Below, piece after piece: positions 40,521 to 53,200 of a DNA stretch of 64,000 nucleotides (position 1 is its first letter; every line of letters begins with the position of its first letter). The notes below the pieces were generated by a model, which saw only the letters and a program-made list of their open reading frames with translations, did no database searches and had not been told where the DNA came from. The position numbers were made by a program, and so were the translations under genes. This DNA comes from Todiramphus chloris collaris (lineage: Eukaryota; Chordata; Aves; Coraciiformes; Alcedinidae), in NCBI GenBank assembly GCA_025345505.1, contig JANVCC010000021.1, positions 30,881,365-30,945,364 on the forward strand, read 5' to 3'.

Positions 40521-40625
40521 GATAGAATGATAGAATGGTAGAATCATAGAATAAAATTGTAGGGGTTGGAAGTGATCTTTGTAGATCATCAAGTCCAACC
40601 CCCCTGACAAAGCAGAAACAGAACA
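40521..40625 (-). mobile_element. CR1 LINE, very short 3' end
   Basis: The printed strand opens with four ATAGAAT-type repeats ('GATAGAATGATAGAATGG'), then 'GTAGGGGTTGGAAGTGATC' and 'CATCAAGTCCAACCCCCC'. About 105 bp of the 3' UTR survive. Confidence 0.92.
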
Positions 40626-43022
40626 TAAAATCTGAAGCTGTGTATTGTATAATATTATTTTCAATTCACCAGCTCAATCATGTTGTTTCAGTATATACAT
40701 GATTCAGTTTGATGCAAGTGACTCAGTATGATGCAAGTGACCTATGGTGAAGCTGATAAACCACAAACATCAGTAAGGTAAAAGGTCTGGGAAAATTATT
40801 ATTACCTCATTTAGTAATGATCAGAAATAGCTCCTACAAAAGGAATGGTGAAGATACCAAGTCAAAAAACCTGTTATGTGAATATTTTTCTGATACATGT
40901 TAAATGAAGTTGTGATAATAACATCATGAAGAGAAAGGATGATAAGCAGGCATAATATGGGCAGTCCAAAAAAGCAGTACCTCCTAACAAGTATGCTCAC
41001 TGTAGCTATATATACATACACATACGTCTGTATACATCTGTGAATAAAGCATTTTAATAATGCAAAGAGCCTCACACAGGACATGCCTCCAGAGATTCCT
41101 TTTTTCCTCAAATAATTTTCCCTTTCTTTGTTCTTTTAAAGAACTGAACATCCTTTCATAACTTTTCACCTTGAAAAAAAACATCCCCTAGAGCAAAGCA
41201 AAAAAGCCCATCTTGTGATCAATGCTTCATGTCTTCAGCAGCATTGGTTAATTAAAACTTCATTCCTAGATCAATTTACATTGGAATTCAAGCTGAAAAT
41301 ACAGCCAGGTTAAGCCCTTTAAAATATACCTTGTATTCCATAGAAGAGTGAGCATTTACTTTACATTTAAAATATATAACATAAAGTTTGGTGCAAAGAA
41401 ACTAATTTGTAGATACATAAAAATACACTGACATTCTTTTCTTCTTTATTCTGTATCAAAGAGAAAAATTTTAGACTGTATAATTACATGATTATTAATA
41501 TGGAAGTTTATTATTTTTTCCTGTTACTTAAGTAAAATTATTAGAGTCTAAATTATAAGAATGAAAAATATATTATTTCTGCATTTTAACTGATTTTCTT
41601 TGATGTACCCCCTGATTATTTCTTCCAAGAACATGTGGTTTTGTGCAATCTCATTGTATCATTCTATTGAAAAGAATTAGTTCAGAGGGGAACACCACAG
41701 AAACTGACAGTTAAACTAGAGAAGGGAACTTGGGCTTATTTTGAAGAGTTATCAAATCCAAATAGAAGACAATATAAGCTGCAAAAAGAGCAGAGCTGGG
41801 TTCATAAGGGTGCCTCAGGCAAATCAAATGTTCAGTTCACATTTACTCATTATTTGCCACAGAAAGGTAGTATAAAAGCTAGAAAAAACATTTTGATCAT
41901 ATTTTATTCCTGTGGGACCTCACTGTATCTAAAGTAATATGATCTCTACTATTTGTGATGGTAAAAGTGGTCTCTGGAAAGCATCAAGTCCATTCAAACC
42001 TCCCTAAGTGAAATTTTGGAATACAGTATTTTGAAGATACATCTCCACTGGAAATACCAACCCCCTGAGGTACAGCTAAGACTTAGCTAGTGCTTTATTT
42101 AGGTAACTGTCTTTAATATGCTTCAGCTGATACTGGAGGGGGCAAAACTTGTTTTTGTTAACAGCATGTCTTCAGAAGTGGTCTCCCTGATTCTTGGGAG
42201 CTAGCCCCTTATCAGACATCTTTTATGTAGACAGAACAGTTGGGGGGGGTAAAAAACAAACACCCCCAAAAAAAACCCTAGCAACAACAACAAAACAAAA
42301 CCCAAAACCATACAAAGAAACAAAGAAGCAACCAAACCAATCCAAACCAAACCAAAACACACAAAAAAAATCCTTCTTCTTTTATAAGATGACTCAAAAG
42401 CAAGTCACAAAATAACAAAGTTGAATGATTCGACATACACAGTAAATCAGCATGGATTATTTGTGCAGTCAACCCTTTCCCCTACAATTTTACCCATTAT
42501 GTTTGCAGGGCAGGCAGATGGAGAAGGAGCTCAGGTGCACAGTCTGCATTTAACCTCTGCTACTATCCATTCTGCCAGTGAGACAGCTCAGTATATATAT
42601 TATCTTGAAAGCTACTGATAATATAAATATCAGGCAGGAAGTGAAACAAAAAGGGGAGGGAAGAGCATATGACAGGTGAACATAATATTGTTAAAGGTAG
42701 CATAACTGCAAAGCTGTTAAACAAAAGTATGTCCTGTGAGAGAAGATTTTGAAAGAATTAAGTATGATAAAATTGCATCTTACCTCAGACAAAGACTCCT
42801 ACAGCTGTTGACCCTCTAGTAACCTTGCACAGAAGCAAGGCTGCAGCTGGACACTTCAGAGAATACGCCCAAAGTTTACCATCTGGAGCAATGCTGACAG
42901 AAGAGTATATGATATCCAAGTCTGAATAGCCAAGTGGATTTTTAGTGAGGTACTTGTATCTATAGTAAGACCTCTCTAGCAGATGATGGGCCTGGCTATA
43001 TTTATGGACCTGGCTGATTTAT
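40626..43022. other. Intergenic, simple repeats and a possible ancient CR1 trace
   Basis: No gene recognised. A/C-rich low-complexity sequence lies at 42241-42372. The segment at about 41960-42065 has weak similarity to a CR1 3' end ('GGTCTCTGGAAAGCATCAAG'), which is too decayed to call firmly. Confidence 0.6.
42241..42372. repeat. G run then A/C-rich low-complexity tract
   Basis: Nine G are followed by A-rich, CAA- and CCAAA-type units with almost no T. It is not attached to a recognisable retroposon. Confidence 0.8.
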
Positions 43023-44090
43023 AGATCACAGAATCAAAGAATCACAGAATGATAAAGGTTGGAAGTGGCCTGTGGAGATCCCCAAGTCCAAGATCCCTGC
43101 CAAAGCAAGATCACCTAGAGCAAGTTTCACGGGAACATGTCCAGGTGGGTTTTGAATGTCTCCAGAAAATAAGACCCCACAAAGTCTCTTAGTGACCTGG
43201 TCCAGTGCTTCGTCGCCATCTAAGAAAATAAGTTTTTTCCTTATGTTCAGATGGAACCTCCTGTATTCCAGTTTGTGCTTATTGCCCCTTGTTCTATCGC
43301 AATGCACCAGTGAGAAGACATTGGCACCATCCTCTTGACACTGACCTTCTAGATATTTGTAAGTATTGATAAGATCCCGCCTCAGTCTTCTTTTCTCCAG
43401 ATTAAACAGACCCAAGTGTCTCAGCCTTTCTTCACAAGAGAGATGTTCCAGTCCTGTCCCTAGTCATCTTCACAATCCTCTGCTGGACACTGTCCAGCAG
43501 TTCCCTGCCTCTCTTGAACTACGGAGCTCAGAACTGGACACAATACTCCAGATGTGGCCTCACTAGGACGGAGTAGAGGAGAAGAAAATCCTCCCTCGAC
43601 TTTCTGGTCACACTCTTCTTAATGCATCCCAAGATACCATTTGTCTTCTTGTCTACAAGAGCACACTGCTGGCTCATGGTTAACATGTTGTCCACCAGGA
43701 TTCCCAGGTCCTTCTTTGCAAAACTGCTTTCCACCAGGTTAATCCCTAATCTGTAGTGGTGCATGAGGTTGTTCCTCCCTAGGTGCAAGACTCTACACTT
43801 GCCTTTGTGGAATTTAATGAAGTTCCCCTCCATTCATCTCTTCAGTCTGTCCAGATCTCACTGGATGGCAGCACAGACTTCTGGTGTATCGGACACTCCT
43901 TCCAGTCTTGTATCATCAACAAACTTACTGAGGGTACACTCCATCCGACCTTCCAGGTCACTGATGAATAGATTGAACAAGACTGGACCCAGTACTGACT
44001 GATAGTAAAAATTAATAGCTATAGGAATTAGACTAGATTCTCTGCTGATGATCACAACCCTCTGAGTTCTGACATTCAGCCAAATAAATA
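43023..44090 (-). mobile_element. CR1 LINE, about 1.07 kb, 5'-truncated
   Basis: Minus-strand copy. The printed strand starts with the octamer repeats 'ATCACAGAATCAAAGAATC', then 'GGTTGGAAGTGGCCTGTGG'. It carries the 3' UTR, then ORF2 reading leftwards. Minus-strand frames at 43528-43833 and 43026-43415 preserve CR1 C-terminal stretches such as [13 protein letters not shown] and [14 protein letters not shown]. Further upstream the frame at 43858-44055 shows [17 protein letters not shown] and a VDDTRL stretch where RTs carry their catalytic Asp-Asp. Frames are broken, so the copy is dead. The subfamily is the same as copy A, and this copy serves as the uninterrupted reference for the nest at 35-37.4 kb. 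Confidence 0.95.
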
Positions 44091-44224
44091 ATGATAGAAA
44101 GAAGAGAATTATTAGAATTGGGAGTCATCTGAGGAACTTTTCTGAGATCAAATTATTTTTCCTGTATTTGAACTTACTGGAGGCCCCAACAAGACAACAA
44201 CAGAAACCATACTTGTGTATGTGC

Positions 44225-45045
44225 TTTGTGGGGTGGTAAGATCTGCTGTTTGGCTCTGTACAAGTATCTGAACAGGTTAGATCGATGGGCCAAGGTCAAT
44301 TGTATGAGGTTTAACAAGGCCAAGGGCCGGGTCACAGCAAACCCAAACAAAGCTACAGGTTGGGGAGGAGCTGCTGGGAAGTTGCCTGTCAGAAAAGGAT
44401 CTTGGGTGCTGGTAGATGGCTGGCTGAACGTGAGCCATCAGTGTGCATAGGTGGACAATAAAGCCATCATTATCCTGGCCTGCCTCAGGAACAGTGTGGC
44501 CAGCAGGAATAAGAAAGTGACCATGCCCCTGTACTCAGTGCTGATGAGGCCACAGCTTGAGTATTGTGTTCAGGTTTGGGTGCTGCAGTATTGAAAAGAC
44601 TTTGAGGTGCTGGAGTGGGTCCAGAGAAGGGCAACAAAGCTGGTGGTGTGGTCTAGAGAACATGTCCTGAGAGGAGCAGCTGAGGAAACTGGGATTCTTC
44701 AGTCTGGAGAAGAGAAGGCTGAGGGGAGACCTATACAGCTACCTGAAAGAAGGTTGTACAGAAGTGGGTCTTGGTCTCTTGTCACACTGATAGGACTAGG
44801 GGAAATGGCCTCAAGTTACACCAGGGGAGGTTTAGGTTGGATATTAGGAAATACTTCTATACCAAAAGGGTTATCAAAGGCTGAAACAGGCTGCCCAGGG
44901 AACTGGTAGAATCATAATCCATGGAAATGTTCAAAACATGTAGATGTGGTGCTTCAGGACAAGGTCTAGTGGTCATGATAATGGTGCGTTGATGGTTTGA
45001 ACTGATGATATTAGATGTATTTTCCAACTTGATTCTATGATTATA
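44225..45045 (+). mobile_element. CR1 LINE, about 0.8 kb, 5'-truncated
   Basis: Plus-strand copy running 'TGGGCCAAGGTCAATTG', 'TGAGGTTTAACAAGGCC', 'TGCTGATGAGGCCACAGC', 'GGGTCCAGAGAAGGGC', 'TACACCAGGGGAGGTTTAGG' and 'CAACTTGATTCTATG'. The 'ACCAGGGGAGGTTTAGGTTGG' type of tail resembles copy B at 35551-37305 rather than the adjacent minus-strand copy. The open frames at 44226-44450 and 44607-44909 are broken ORF2 remnants. Confidence 0.94.
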
Positions 45046-45718
45046 CAGCCAGGCAGCACGTGAGAACAGGATCAGGCCATTTCTGTTGTTCACACAATGT
45101 CAATAGTGTTTGGGCATAAAGTGCTGTCAGTAAAGGCAATAATCTTTGCTAATATATTGGCAGTTGGCCATGTCTTTAGAATGTGTACTTGTGTGCACAT
45201 ATGTGTGTGGTAGCACAACAGGAAGGACAACACCCTCAGGTCCTGCAGTCCATTGGATTCAGTCAGACTTTAAACATTTACATAAACATTGCTCTGCATC
45301 TGCATATTTAGGCAAATAATTCAGAAGTGATACCATGCTAGACAGTAACATTTTGTCAATCCACAGAGGCAAGTAGGGCATTTAGATAGCACAACAGCAT
45401 TTGGAAAGTATTTTAATAGAGTAAAATAGCCATGAAATGAAGTTAGAAATGTTTTTGGAGTTACTAATGTATTTCCTGCAACAGATACAGACTCTTATAT
45501 TCACAATTGTAGCAGTGCGAATGAAATTTTGTGACAAAACACTTTCACTGGATTAATGCACAATGCAGTAACTATGTTACCACTTCCATTAGGCATTCAA
45601 TTTACATTTACAGTAATCAAATACAGAAGTACGTTATGTAGAAATACAATCTGGAAACCCAAATTTTCCCATGAAAATAGTGTGCTCAATAGCTATCATA
45701 ACTTTTTTCCACACCACA

Positions 45719-45733
45719 CCCCCCCCCCCCCCC
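45719..45733. repeat. Homopolymer of 15 C
   Basis: Uninterrupted cytosines after CACCACA and before ATGG. It is the second C homopolymer in the window. Confidence 0.88.
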
Positions 45734-46948
45734 ATGGTTTGGTAAGATAATATGGCAAGGTTTTTTACAATTATTTTTCAGGTTTCCAAATGTAGAAGTT
45801 TTTTTAGTCTAAGCTCACTAGTGTTAAATCCTAACATATTAAATATTTTGTTTTTCTATAAGGAATGTAGTATTAGCTTTATTTACTAGATGAATTTGGA
45901 AATAAAATATATTACTATTGCTTCTTCCTGTCAAGCATGATTAAATCTCTCAAACAAACAGTTATTTAAATTTCTGTAGAGATGTCCTGCATCTCTACAG
46001 ATGAGCACTCAGCTCATTTTAATTCAGTATTCTCTATATTTCAAGAAGTCTCTCAAATTAAAATAACAGAGTATGTTAGCAGACAAAACCCATCTGTGCT
46101 AAAATGTATTTGAGAGTAGTATATTTTAAAACTGAACAATTCCTTATTCCTTGTAGCGTAAAAAAGATCTGTCACTGCTGGTGACACCTGGATTTTTTTT
46201 TTTTTTTTTATTATTGTAGTAATGATTATGAGGTAAAATGGCAGATTAATGTAGCAAAATGTAAAATACATATGTGCAAATTGAATTTTTTTTTTTTTTT
46301 TTTTTTAATATCCAGAGAATAGAATGCCATAACCAACATAATAGTTACAAAACACAGAACATTAATAGGTATTGGTAATAAATAGTACATCAGAAAAATG
46401 AAATAAAATACATTTTCCTCAAAATTTGATACTCAAAATATTAGCAACTGAATCAGACATTTCTTTAGTTACTAGGCAATGCCTACCAAAATTCTGTAAA
46501 TTCACACTTCTCCGCTTCATCTAGCTTATGTCAAAAGTCTTTTTGTATATCATTTATTTTGCTTGCTAGGCTGCTTGCTTGCTTCTAACAGCATACTTTA
46601 ACAGCTTACTTTAGGTTTTGGAATGACAGGTATCATCAGATCAGGCTTGCTTGGTAAATGAAGAAAAATCTTGTATTTCAGTTTCATTCAAATTCATTTC
46701 CTTTATATTTTGAGAGGAGAAATTACAACCTTGGTGTAATTTGAGGAGTTTGTATATATATCTTGTAATACCATGAACTTGTAAAATATGAATATTTGTC
46801 TGCAATTCAGACAACAGCTATTTCACACTTCAGCTTTTAGTGACATAAGGTTAGGTGCTAAATTTCAAAGCAATCCAAGGGGATTTATTGGTATTATTAC
46901 TGGATTTGAAGTCAAGTCAGAAGGCTAATCTCTATGTACTTCCCTCTT

Positions 46949-46991
46949 AAAAAAAAAAAAAAAAAGAAAAAAAAGAAAAACAAGAAAAAAA
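46949..46991. repeat. A-rich tract
   Basis: A run of 17 A followed by GAAAAAAAA-type units. No retroposon body precedes it. Confidence 0.85.
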
Positions 46992-47289
46992 AGTCTATAG
47001 AATTCTGAACAAAGAACAGGATGTCTATGTAGCAAAATTTAACCTTGAAATAAAATAGAACACTCCTATCATCTTGTGTGTGTGTTGTTTTAACAGTATA
47101 TATTGTTTAATCTGTTCACCAGAATGTAAACTGAACAGTGCTGGCAGCTCTTTAAGGACATTATTCTTGGAGCACGAGAGCTCTTGATTCCCACATGAAA
47201 GGAATTGGGCAAGGAAGACTAACATGACCAAGAAACAACCTCTTGATCAAACTAAAGTGTAAGAAGGAAATGCACAGGGACATGTATTT

Positions 47290-47940
47290 TGGGAAGAATA
47301 CAGGGACACAGCCTGGATGTGTAGGGATGAGACTAGGGAAGCTAAGGCACAGCTGGAGCTGAATTTGGCAAGGGATGTGAAGAATCGTCTTTAAGTAGGG
47401 CTTCTACAGGTATGTTGGACAAAAAAAAAACCAAAACATTCCCCCTTGGTAAATAAGACAGGAGAACAAGTGACAACCAACATGGAGAAGGCTGAGGTAC
47501 TCAGCAATTTTTTTCACCTCATTTTTTTAGCACTCTCTCTTCTCACACCTCTCAAGTCCCTGAATCTCAAGACAGGGACTGGAGGAATGAAGTCATTCCC
47601 ATCATAAGTGAAGATCAGGTTTGAGACCATCTGAAGAACCTGAACATACCTAAGTCCATGGGAACCAACAAGATACGCCATGTACTTCAAGAGGTAGTGT
47701 TTTGGTGGATGAACTGACAGATGTATAAGGAACTGGATAGGTGGCCATGTCCAAAGTGTTATATTCAGTGTCTCAATGTCCAGGAAGCAGAGGGGAGATC
47801 TTATCACTCTCTACAAGTACCTGAAAGGAGGCTGTTGTGAAGTGGAGGTCAGTCTGTTCCCCCAAGTTACAAGTAATCGGACAAGAGTTGTACCAGGGGA
47901 TATTTAGGTTGGATGCTAGGAAAAATTCTTCACTGTTTTG
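47290..47940 (+). mobile_element. CR1 LINE with internal deletion (ORF2 linker joined to 3' end)
   Basis: Bases 47290-47660 match the stretch of CR1 ORF2 between the endonuclease and RT domains: 'CACAGCCTGGATGTGTAGGG', 'GCACAGCTGGAGCTGAATTT', 'ACTCTCTCTTCTCACACC', 'AAGTCCCTGAATCTCAAGAC' and 'CCTAAGTCCATGGGAACC'. After a degenerate joint at about 47660-47765 the sequence jumps to the ORF2 end and 3' UTR: 'GGGGAGATCTTATCACTCTC', 'ACCAGGGGATATTTAGGTTGG'. The RT core between these blocks is missing. This is the only copy here reaching so far 5'. Confidence 0.85.
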
Positions 47941-48350
47941 GTGTCATCAGCACAAAAAAAGACAAGGGTCTGTTATAGCAAGTCCAGAGGAGGGCCACAA
48001 AAAAGACTTGGGGAGACTTTATTGCATCCTTTTAATATACAAAAAAGGCTTTTAGGACTTTTTACTGAGGCCTGTAATGATAGGACAAGGTGCAATAGTT
48101 TTAAACTGAAAGGAGGCAGGTTTAGATTGGATATGAGGATGACATTTTATATCAGAAGGGTGGTGACACACTGAAACAGGTTTCACAGAGAAGTTGTAGA
48201 CACCTCATTATTGGAAGTATTCAAGATCAGTCTGGATGGGGCTTTGAGAAACCTATCTGTTGGAAGATGTGCCTGCCCATGGCAGGGGTATTGGACTAGG
48301 TGATTTTGAAGGGTCTCTTCCAACTGAAATCATGCTACAATTCTATGGTA
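47941..48350 (+). mobile_element. CR1 LINE, second 3' fragment, older subfamily
   Basis: Directly after the previous element, CR1 block order starts again: 'CAAGTCCAGAGGAGGGCCAC', 'TGATAGGACAAGGTGCAATAG', 'TTTAAACTGAAAGGAGGC', 'GCCCATGGCAGGGG', 'GGACTAGGTGATTTTG' and a degraded end 'CTACAATTCTATGG'. The tail type resembles the fragment at 38471-38752. It is either a separate insertion beside or inside the first element, or the first inserted into this one. Confidence 0.87.
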
Positions 48351-49640
48351 TAATAATGACAGCTATGGATTACAAAATTAAAATTTCAAGGACAATTTTT
48401 CCTTCAGCTGTGGAAAAAGTCCCATAAAAATGTATTGAAATATATGTAGAAATGGAACCACTTTAGTTTTACTCTTTCTATTGACGTATCACAGTAGTCA
48501 CGTACATGTCATCATCTGAGAGGCGTATAGTACCATTTCATATGTCTTCTTAGAGTAACTACCACTCCACAGAGCACACAACTTCACTGAGATCTATCAC
48601 GTCTCTGGTCCTACATGGTAATATCCTCTGGCATCTTAGATGGCAATAAACAGCCATATTTATGCAGCTGAAATGGAGCTCAGATCACTACTGACTGCAG
48701 ACCCTACCTCATAATTTCAGGCAAATTGAACTATCAAACTCACTTTGAATTAGTCCCTCTCTCAAGCAGCAATAAATACCATCAACAAATGTCTGTTTAT
48801 CTGGTGTTATTTTACATATGCATATTTATCAAAGGATCAGCTACACAAAATAATAAACATTGTTTATTTCTTTTTCCTTTTGAAAAATGTTTATTAACAA
48901 GAAAATTGTCTGCAGTCCCATGACATTCAAACTTTCTCTGCAATCAGAAACAATATGATGGAAAAGCACTTATGGCATACATCCTTGTAATCCTTTGGAA
49001 ATTTACTTTCTTTTTCCTTAGCTAAAAAAAAAATATTCTCAGCTGTTCTTGACTGAATCTGTTATGACTGAAAAAAGGAGTGAAGAAGAATATCAAACTT
49101 CTGAAGTTTAATTTTAGCTGTTATGAAAATCCATCTAATATCTCTTTCCCTAGACAATAGCAATTTTGGAGGAGCAAGTTCAGAGATTGCTTTCTTCTTA
49201 GTGGAACAACAATTTTATGAGAACTGCTGTGCATATGAAATATAATGTGAAGTGTAATCTCAGTTGGCAATCTTAAACAAAAAAATAGAAGTTTAAAGAT
49301 GATGGTGAGTTGTATCTGCAAAAAAATGATCTGCCTAGAACAGCAGTGAAGCTTATTTGAAGAGCTCTTCAATAAACAACACTGTCAGAATAGGTAAATG
49401 CCAGCTGTTTTGCAGATTGGATATTTGGTAGGTCAGAAGTGTGACAGCTTTTGGATCAATCAATTATAAGTAGACCTGAATGGAAAATGATTTTTCATGC
49501 TGAGATAATTTTTGTAATTTAGAAGATTATTTAAAAAAAAAAAAGTATTTTTAGTGAAAAAATTAAGAAATTTCAAAGTATTTTCGTGTATCAGGAATAC
49601 ACTCTATATTTAGACTGATGTTCAAATTATAACTCTGTTT
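48351..49640. other. Intergenic, no gene seen
   Basis: AT-rich sequence without a recognised exon, RNA gene or transposon. Confidence 0.65.
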
Positions 49641-49645
49641 GAGGC

Positions 49646-50210
49646 TGTGGTGGTTTGAACTTGGCTGCATGCCAGGTGCTCACCAAGCCACTCTCCCCCT
49701 CCTCCTTTTAGCTGGACCAGTAGGAATAAAATAAGATGAAACTCATAGGTTAAGACAGAGACTGTTTAATGAAAAGCAAAGCAAGGCCACATGTGTGGAA
49801 CCAAAAGAAAACAAAGTTTTATTCTCTACTTCCCATCAGCAGGTGATGTCTGGCCCCTTTTCAGGAAGCAGGGCTCCAAACACGTATCAGTTGCTCTAGA
49901 GGAAAAGCTGATGCCCCCCTCCTCATCCTTTTTTCTATCTTGTATTGCTAAGCTGGTGTCATATGGTATGGAATATCCCTTTGGTCAGTTTGGGTCAGTT
50001 GTCCCAGTTGTGTACCCCCCTAAAATCTTGTCCACGCCATCCCACTGTGGGGGGAATGTTGGAAACCAGCCTTGGTGCTGTGCAAGCCCTGCCCAGCAGT
50101 AGCCACAACACAGGTGTGTTTTTAACACCTTTCCAGCTCTCAGTGTAAACTACAGAACTGTGAGGTCTGCTATGGGGAAAATCAACTCCATCTCAGTCAG
50201 ACCTAATACA
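49646..50210 (-). mobile_element. Solo LTR of an avian endogenous retrovirus, 565 bp
   Basis: The printed strand begins TGTGGTGGTTTGAAC and ends CAGACCTAATACA. It is flanked by perfect 5-bp duplications GAGGC (49641-49645 and 50211-50215). Read on the minus strand it opens TGTATTAGGTCTGACTGAG, with the 'GGAGTTGATTTTCCCCATAG' block familiar from widespread avian LTRs. It has a polyadenylation signal AATAAA at 49818-49823 and about 170 bp of U5-like sequence to its end. Those features give the minus orientation. No internal retroviral sequence is present. The open frame at 49791-50102 has no meaning as a gene. Confidence 0.92.
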
Positions 50211-50215
50211 GAGGC

Positions 50216-53200
50216 AAACTATGAACCTAAGTGTGGGTTTCCCATATCATAAGTAGCATAAATGTATGTTATTGATTATCCCAGTTTCTCTTCATCATGA
50301 AACAGAAAAATTATCAGAGACTTAGTAATATTTTTCCAGAAAAATTTTAGCTGCAGCTGACATATTTATGGGAAACATGACTTCTTTAATCAGAATTTAA
50401 AAATCAAACCAACCAACCAACCAAAAAAAACAAAACCGAAACCCAGCATCTTTTCTTCCCCTCAAGCAACTTTTCAAAAATGTACTTTTCTACAGTTAAA
50501 ATTAAAACAAATTAACCACATTTTTGAGAAATCTACTCGAATAGTCATATTTGAGCTGGTCTTGGTCAATGAAGCTTTGTCACAATTAAAGTTTAAAGGA
50601 ACTTTGTTTCCTTTAAATGCTGTCATAATTAAGAGCTATCATCCTACATATATTTACTATGTACATGATCATACTCCTTTTGAATGCAAAGACAAATAAA
50701 ACTCATATCAGTACTGAACTAGCCTAGTTCTAAAAGAGCCTATTTAAACAATTGTCTGTTGCTGATAGGCAGTTTAAACAACAGTTTCTTTCTGTTTTCA
50801 GATGCTTATTTACAATATGTGAAACTTCATATTATTTCTAGCACTTGATCTGCATGACCAAACTACATAAGAAAGCTCAAGGTTATTTAAAGTGCCTTGT
50901 TCTAAGCATGAACAAAAATGTGTCATATGAGGACCAGAAAGCCTAGCAGTTGTAATCATCCGAAAGGAGAAAGTATTTGAAACAAGGAGAATTGTATACT
51001 GAGATGGAAGGGTGTTAACACAAAGAGCTAAAAAATTCCAGGGGCAAAAAGAGATGGCACCTGAATGTCAACTAGATGGATTAAAACTATTTCATTGCAT
51101 GGCAGCCTTACAGGCAACTATGGGCTCTCAGATGATAGTTGGTCAAGTATATGAACTTGTGTGAGTGGGTATCAGTGTTTCGATAAAACACAAGAATAAG
51201 GCATCTTAGTTTACTGAGTCTGCACCACTTGAGTAACAAGGCTGATGTAAGAGGCCTGCAGTTTGGGCTTCAACCTGTTGCTATGTAGCTGTTAGAGATA
51301 TAAATTCTGATAGATAAAACACAACTAGCAGATGTTATGGAAAAAACCCAAACAAACAAACCAACAAACCCACCAAAAACAAAGAAGAAAAAAAATTGTT
51401 AGTTATTGAAAACCCAAAATAATTCAAGAACGCTTGTCTAGCCTCTTGGAACCAAACAGTGAGCAACAACTCAAACTGCTCCACCAACTAGCAAAGATCA
51501 ACCTGTCTGGAAGATGCTCTCCATCTCATAAAACTCATCAGTCTCAGCCCAAAGGGGAGCATCATGACTCTACCTTTGGGGACACTTAATGGTGAAGGAC
51601 ATCTGAGTTCCCAGGAGCAAGTTCTCATGGCTGGAGCTGCCTGATATTCTCATATTCATCTGCCTGCTTCTCCTGGATTCTGACATCCACTGCCTCTGTT
51701 GGCAAGGAAGTTTATAAAAAAAATTAGAAGAACTTTATTGAAAATAATATTTCATTTCTTTTTCTAATCTGTAAGTCTCTCTCCCTTATCTCCTTTCTCT
51801 TCATCTTTGGGCAAGGAGAGGAATTAAGAGAGAGCATCTTCTATAGGTTTGGTAGACTACTCTTACCATAAACATTGACAATTACACATATGAAAAAGGT
51901 AGCAAATATTTAGGCTCTTGATCTCTTTATATTTATTCTCACTTCTCAGGGAAAAAAAAAATAAAAAATCTTTGGTCAGTTTTTTGATACTGATACTGTA
52001 AAAAATGATGAAAAATAGTATCAAGACCATTTGTTATGACTATATTATGAAATACTTGAACTTTACACACCTTAAACTATTTTACATACAACTTACTTGA
52101 ATTTACTCTGTCTAAATAACAAGATTTTACCCTAAAGACTATGAAATTAAACCAGTGCTACTTATCAAATATCTAATCAAGTATGAATATTCTAATTGCA
52201 TTTTTGAGTGAATAAAATGATTATTCATGATAAGATGGCAATTATAATGAAACACAAGTTTTCACCACACAAGGGAAAGTTCTCAGTAGTGTAAAGAATC
52301 AATTCAAATAGAAATAATGTTGTATCAAATATATTATATTTCATGGACACTTGATTCTTCACTCTAGAAGATAATGGAAATTTCAAATACACCTGAAGAT
52401 CACTCAGACCATATAAATTTTGAATTTTTTCAGCATTCAAGAGGAAAAATTACTTAGATAAAGATGGGGTTTCACTCGTCTAAATGTATTTAGCCAAAAA
52501 ATTAGTTCTGTCTCAGAATGTGAAAAACCCAACTACTAACAGTTCCTGTCCCTGCTTAAACAGACCTTGTATTTCCAGATTAGAAGTGGATACCTAACCT
52601 TTAAACAGTGTCTAAATTAAGCTATTTTTTAAAGGATATGTAAGAAACTTCCAAAGCCTTGGTAGTAAGATAGGACTTATTTAAAGACAAACAGCTAGTA
52701 AACTGCAAGACTAAACACAAAATTTGTCAGTGCCACTATGTGGTAATCTTTCTTGGAAAGAGAGTGGCGGTCAAGGTTACCTCCTGAGGGCTTTTCAGAA
52801 TTCTTGTGCAATGCCAGTGCTGAGAGCACTGGGGATATATCCACTGTGAAAAAGTACTTGGAATGTTCCTATTCAAACTGATTTCCATATAACTGAGGTA
52901 TTTATAAACATCAATTCCTTTATCTTCATCTGTACATATAGAATAAAAGGACAGAATTCTGATCTATGAGCAGTCCAGAGCAAGATCATCTGAGTTACAA
53001 TAGACATTAATTTATTTTTTCCTTGAAACATGCTATGTTCCCTTTCTGTGAATCTCTTACAGTTACCATTTCTCTACATTTGGGTGAAAGCACTTGTTCT
53101 ACCCTGGCATTACAGACGAAATGAGAATGAAATAGTGTATCCGTATTGGAACATGCTGATACATTGTTCAAGCCCTTCGGCACACCACTATCTGTTGTTG

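Larger units (their letters stand above)
45046..47289. other. Intergenic, simple repeats only
   Basis: No gene or transposon recognised. It contains 15 C at 45719-45733, T runs at 46193-46209 and 46286-46306, and an A-rich tract at 46949-46991. Confidence 0.65.

Noticed and set aside
41960-42065. Possible ancient CR1 3' end on the minus strand
   Set aside because: Only a few words resemble CR1 ('CTGGAAAGCATCAAGTCC'). There is no terminal repeat, and the similarity is too weak to annotate.
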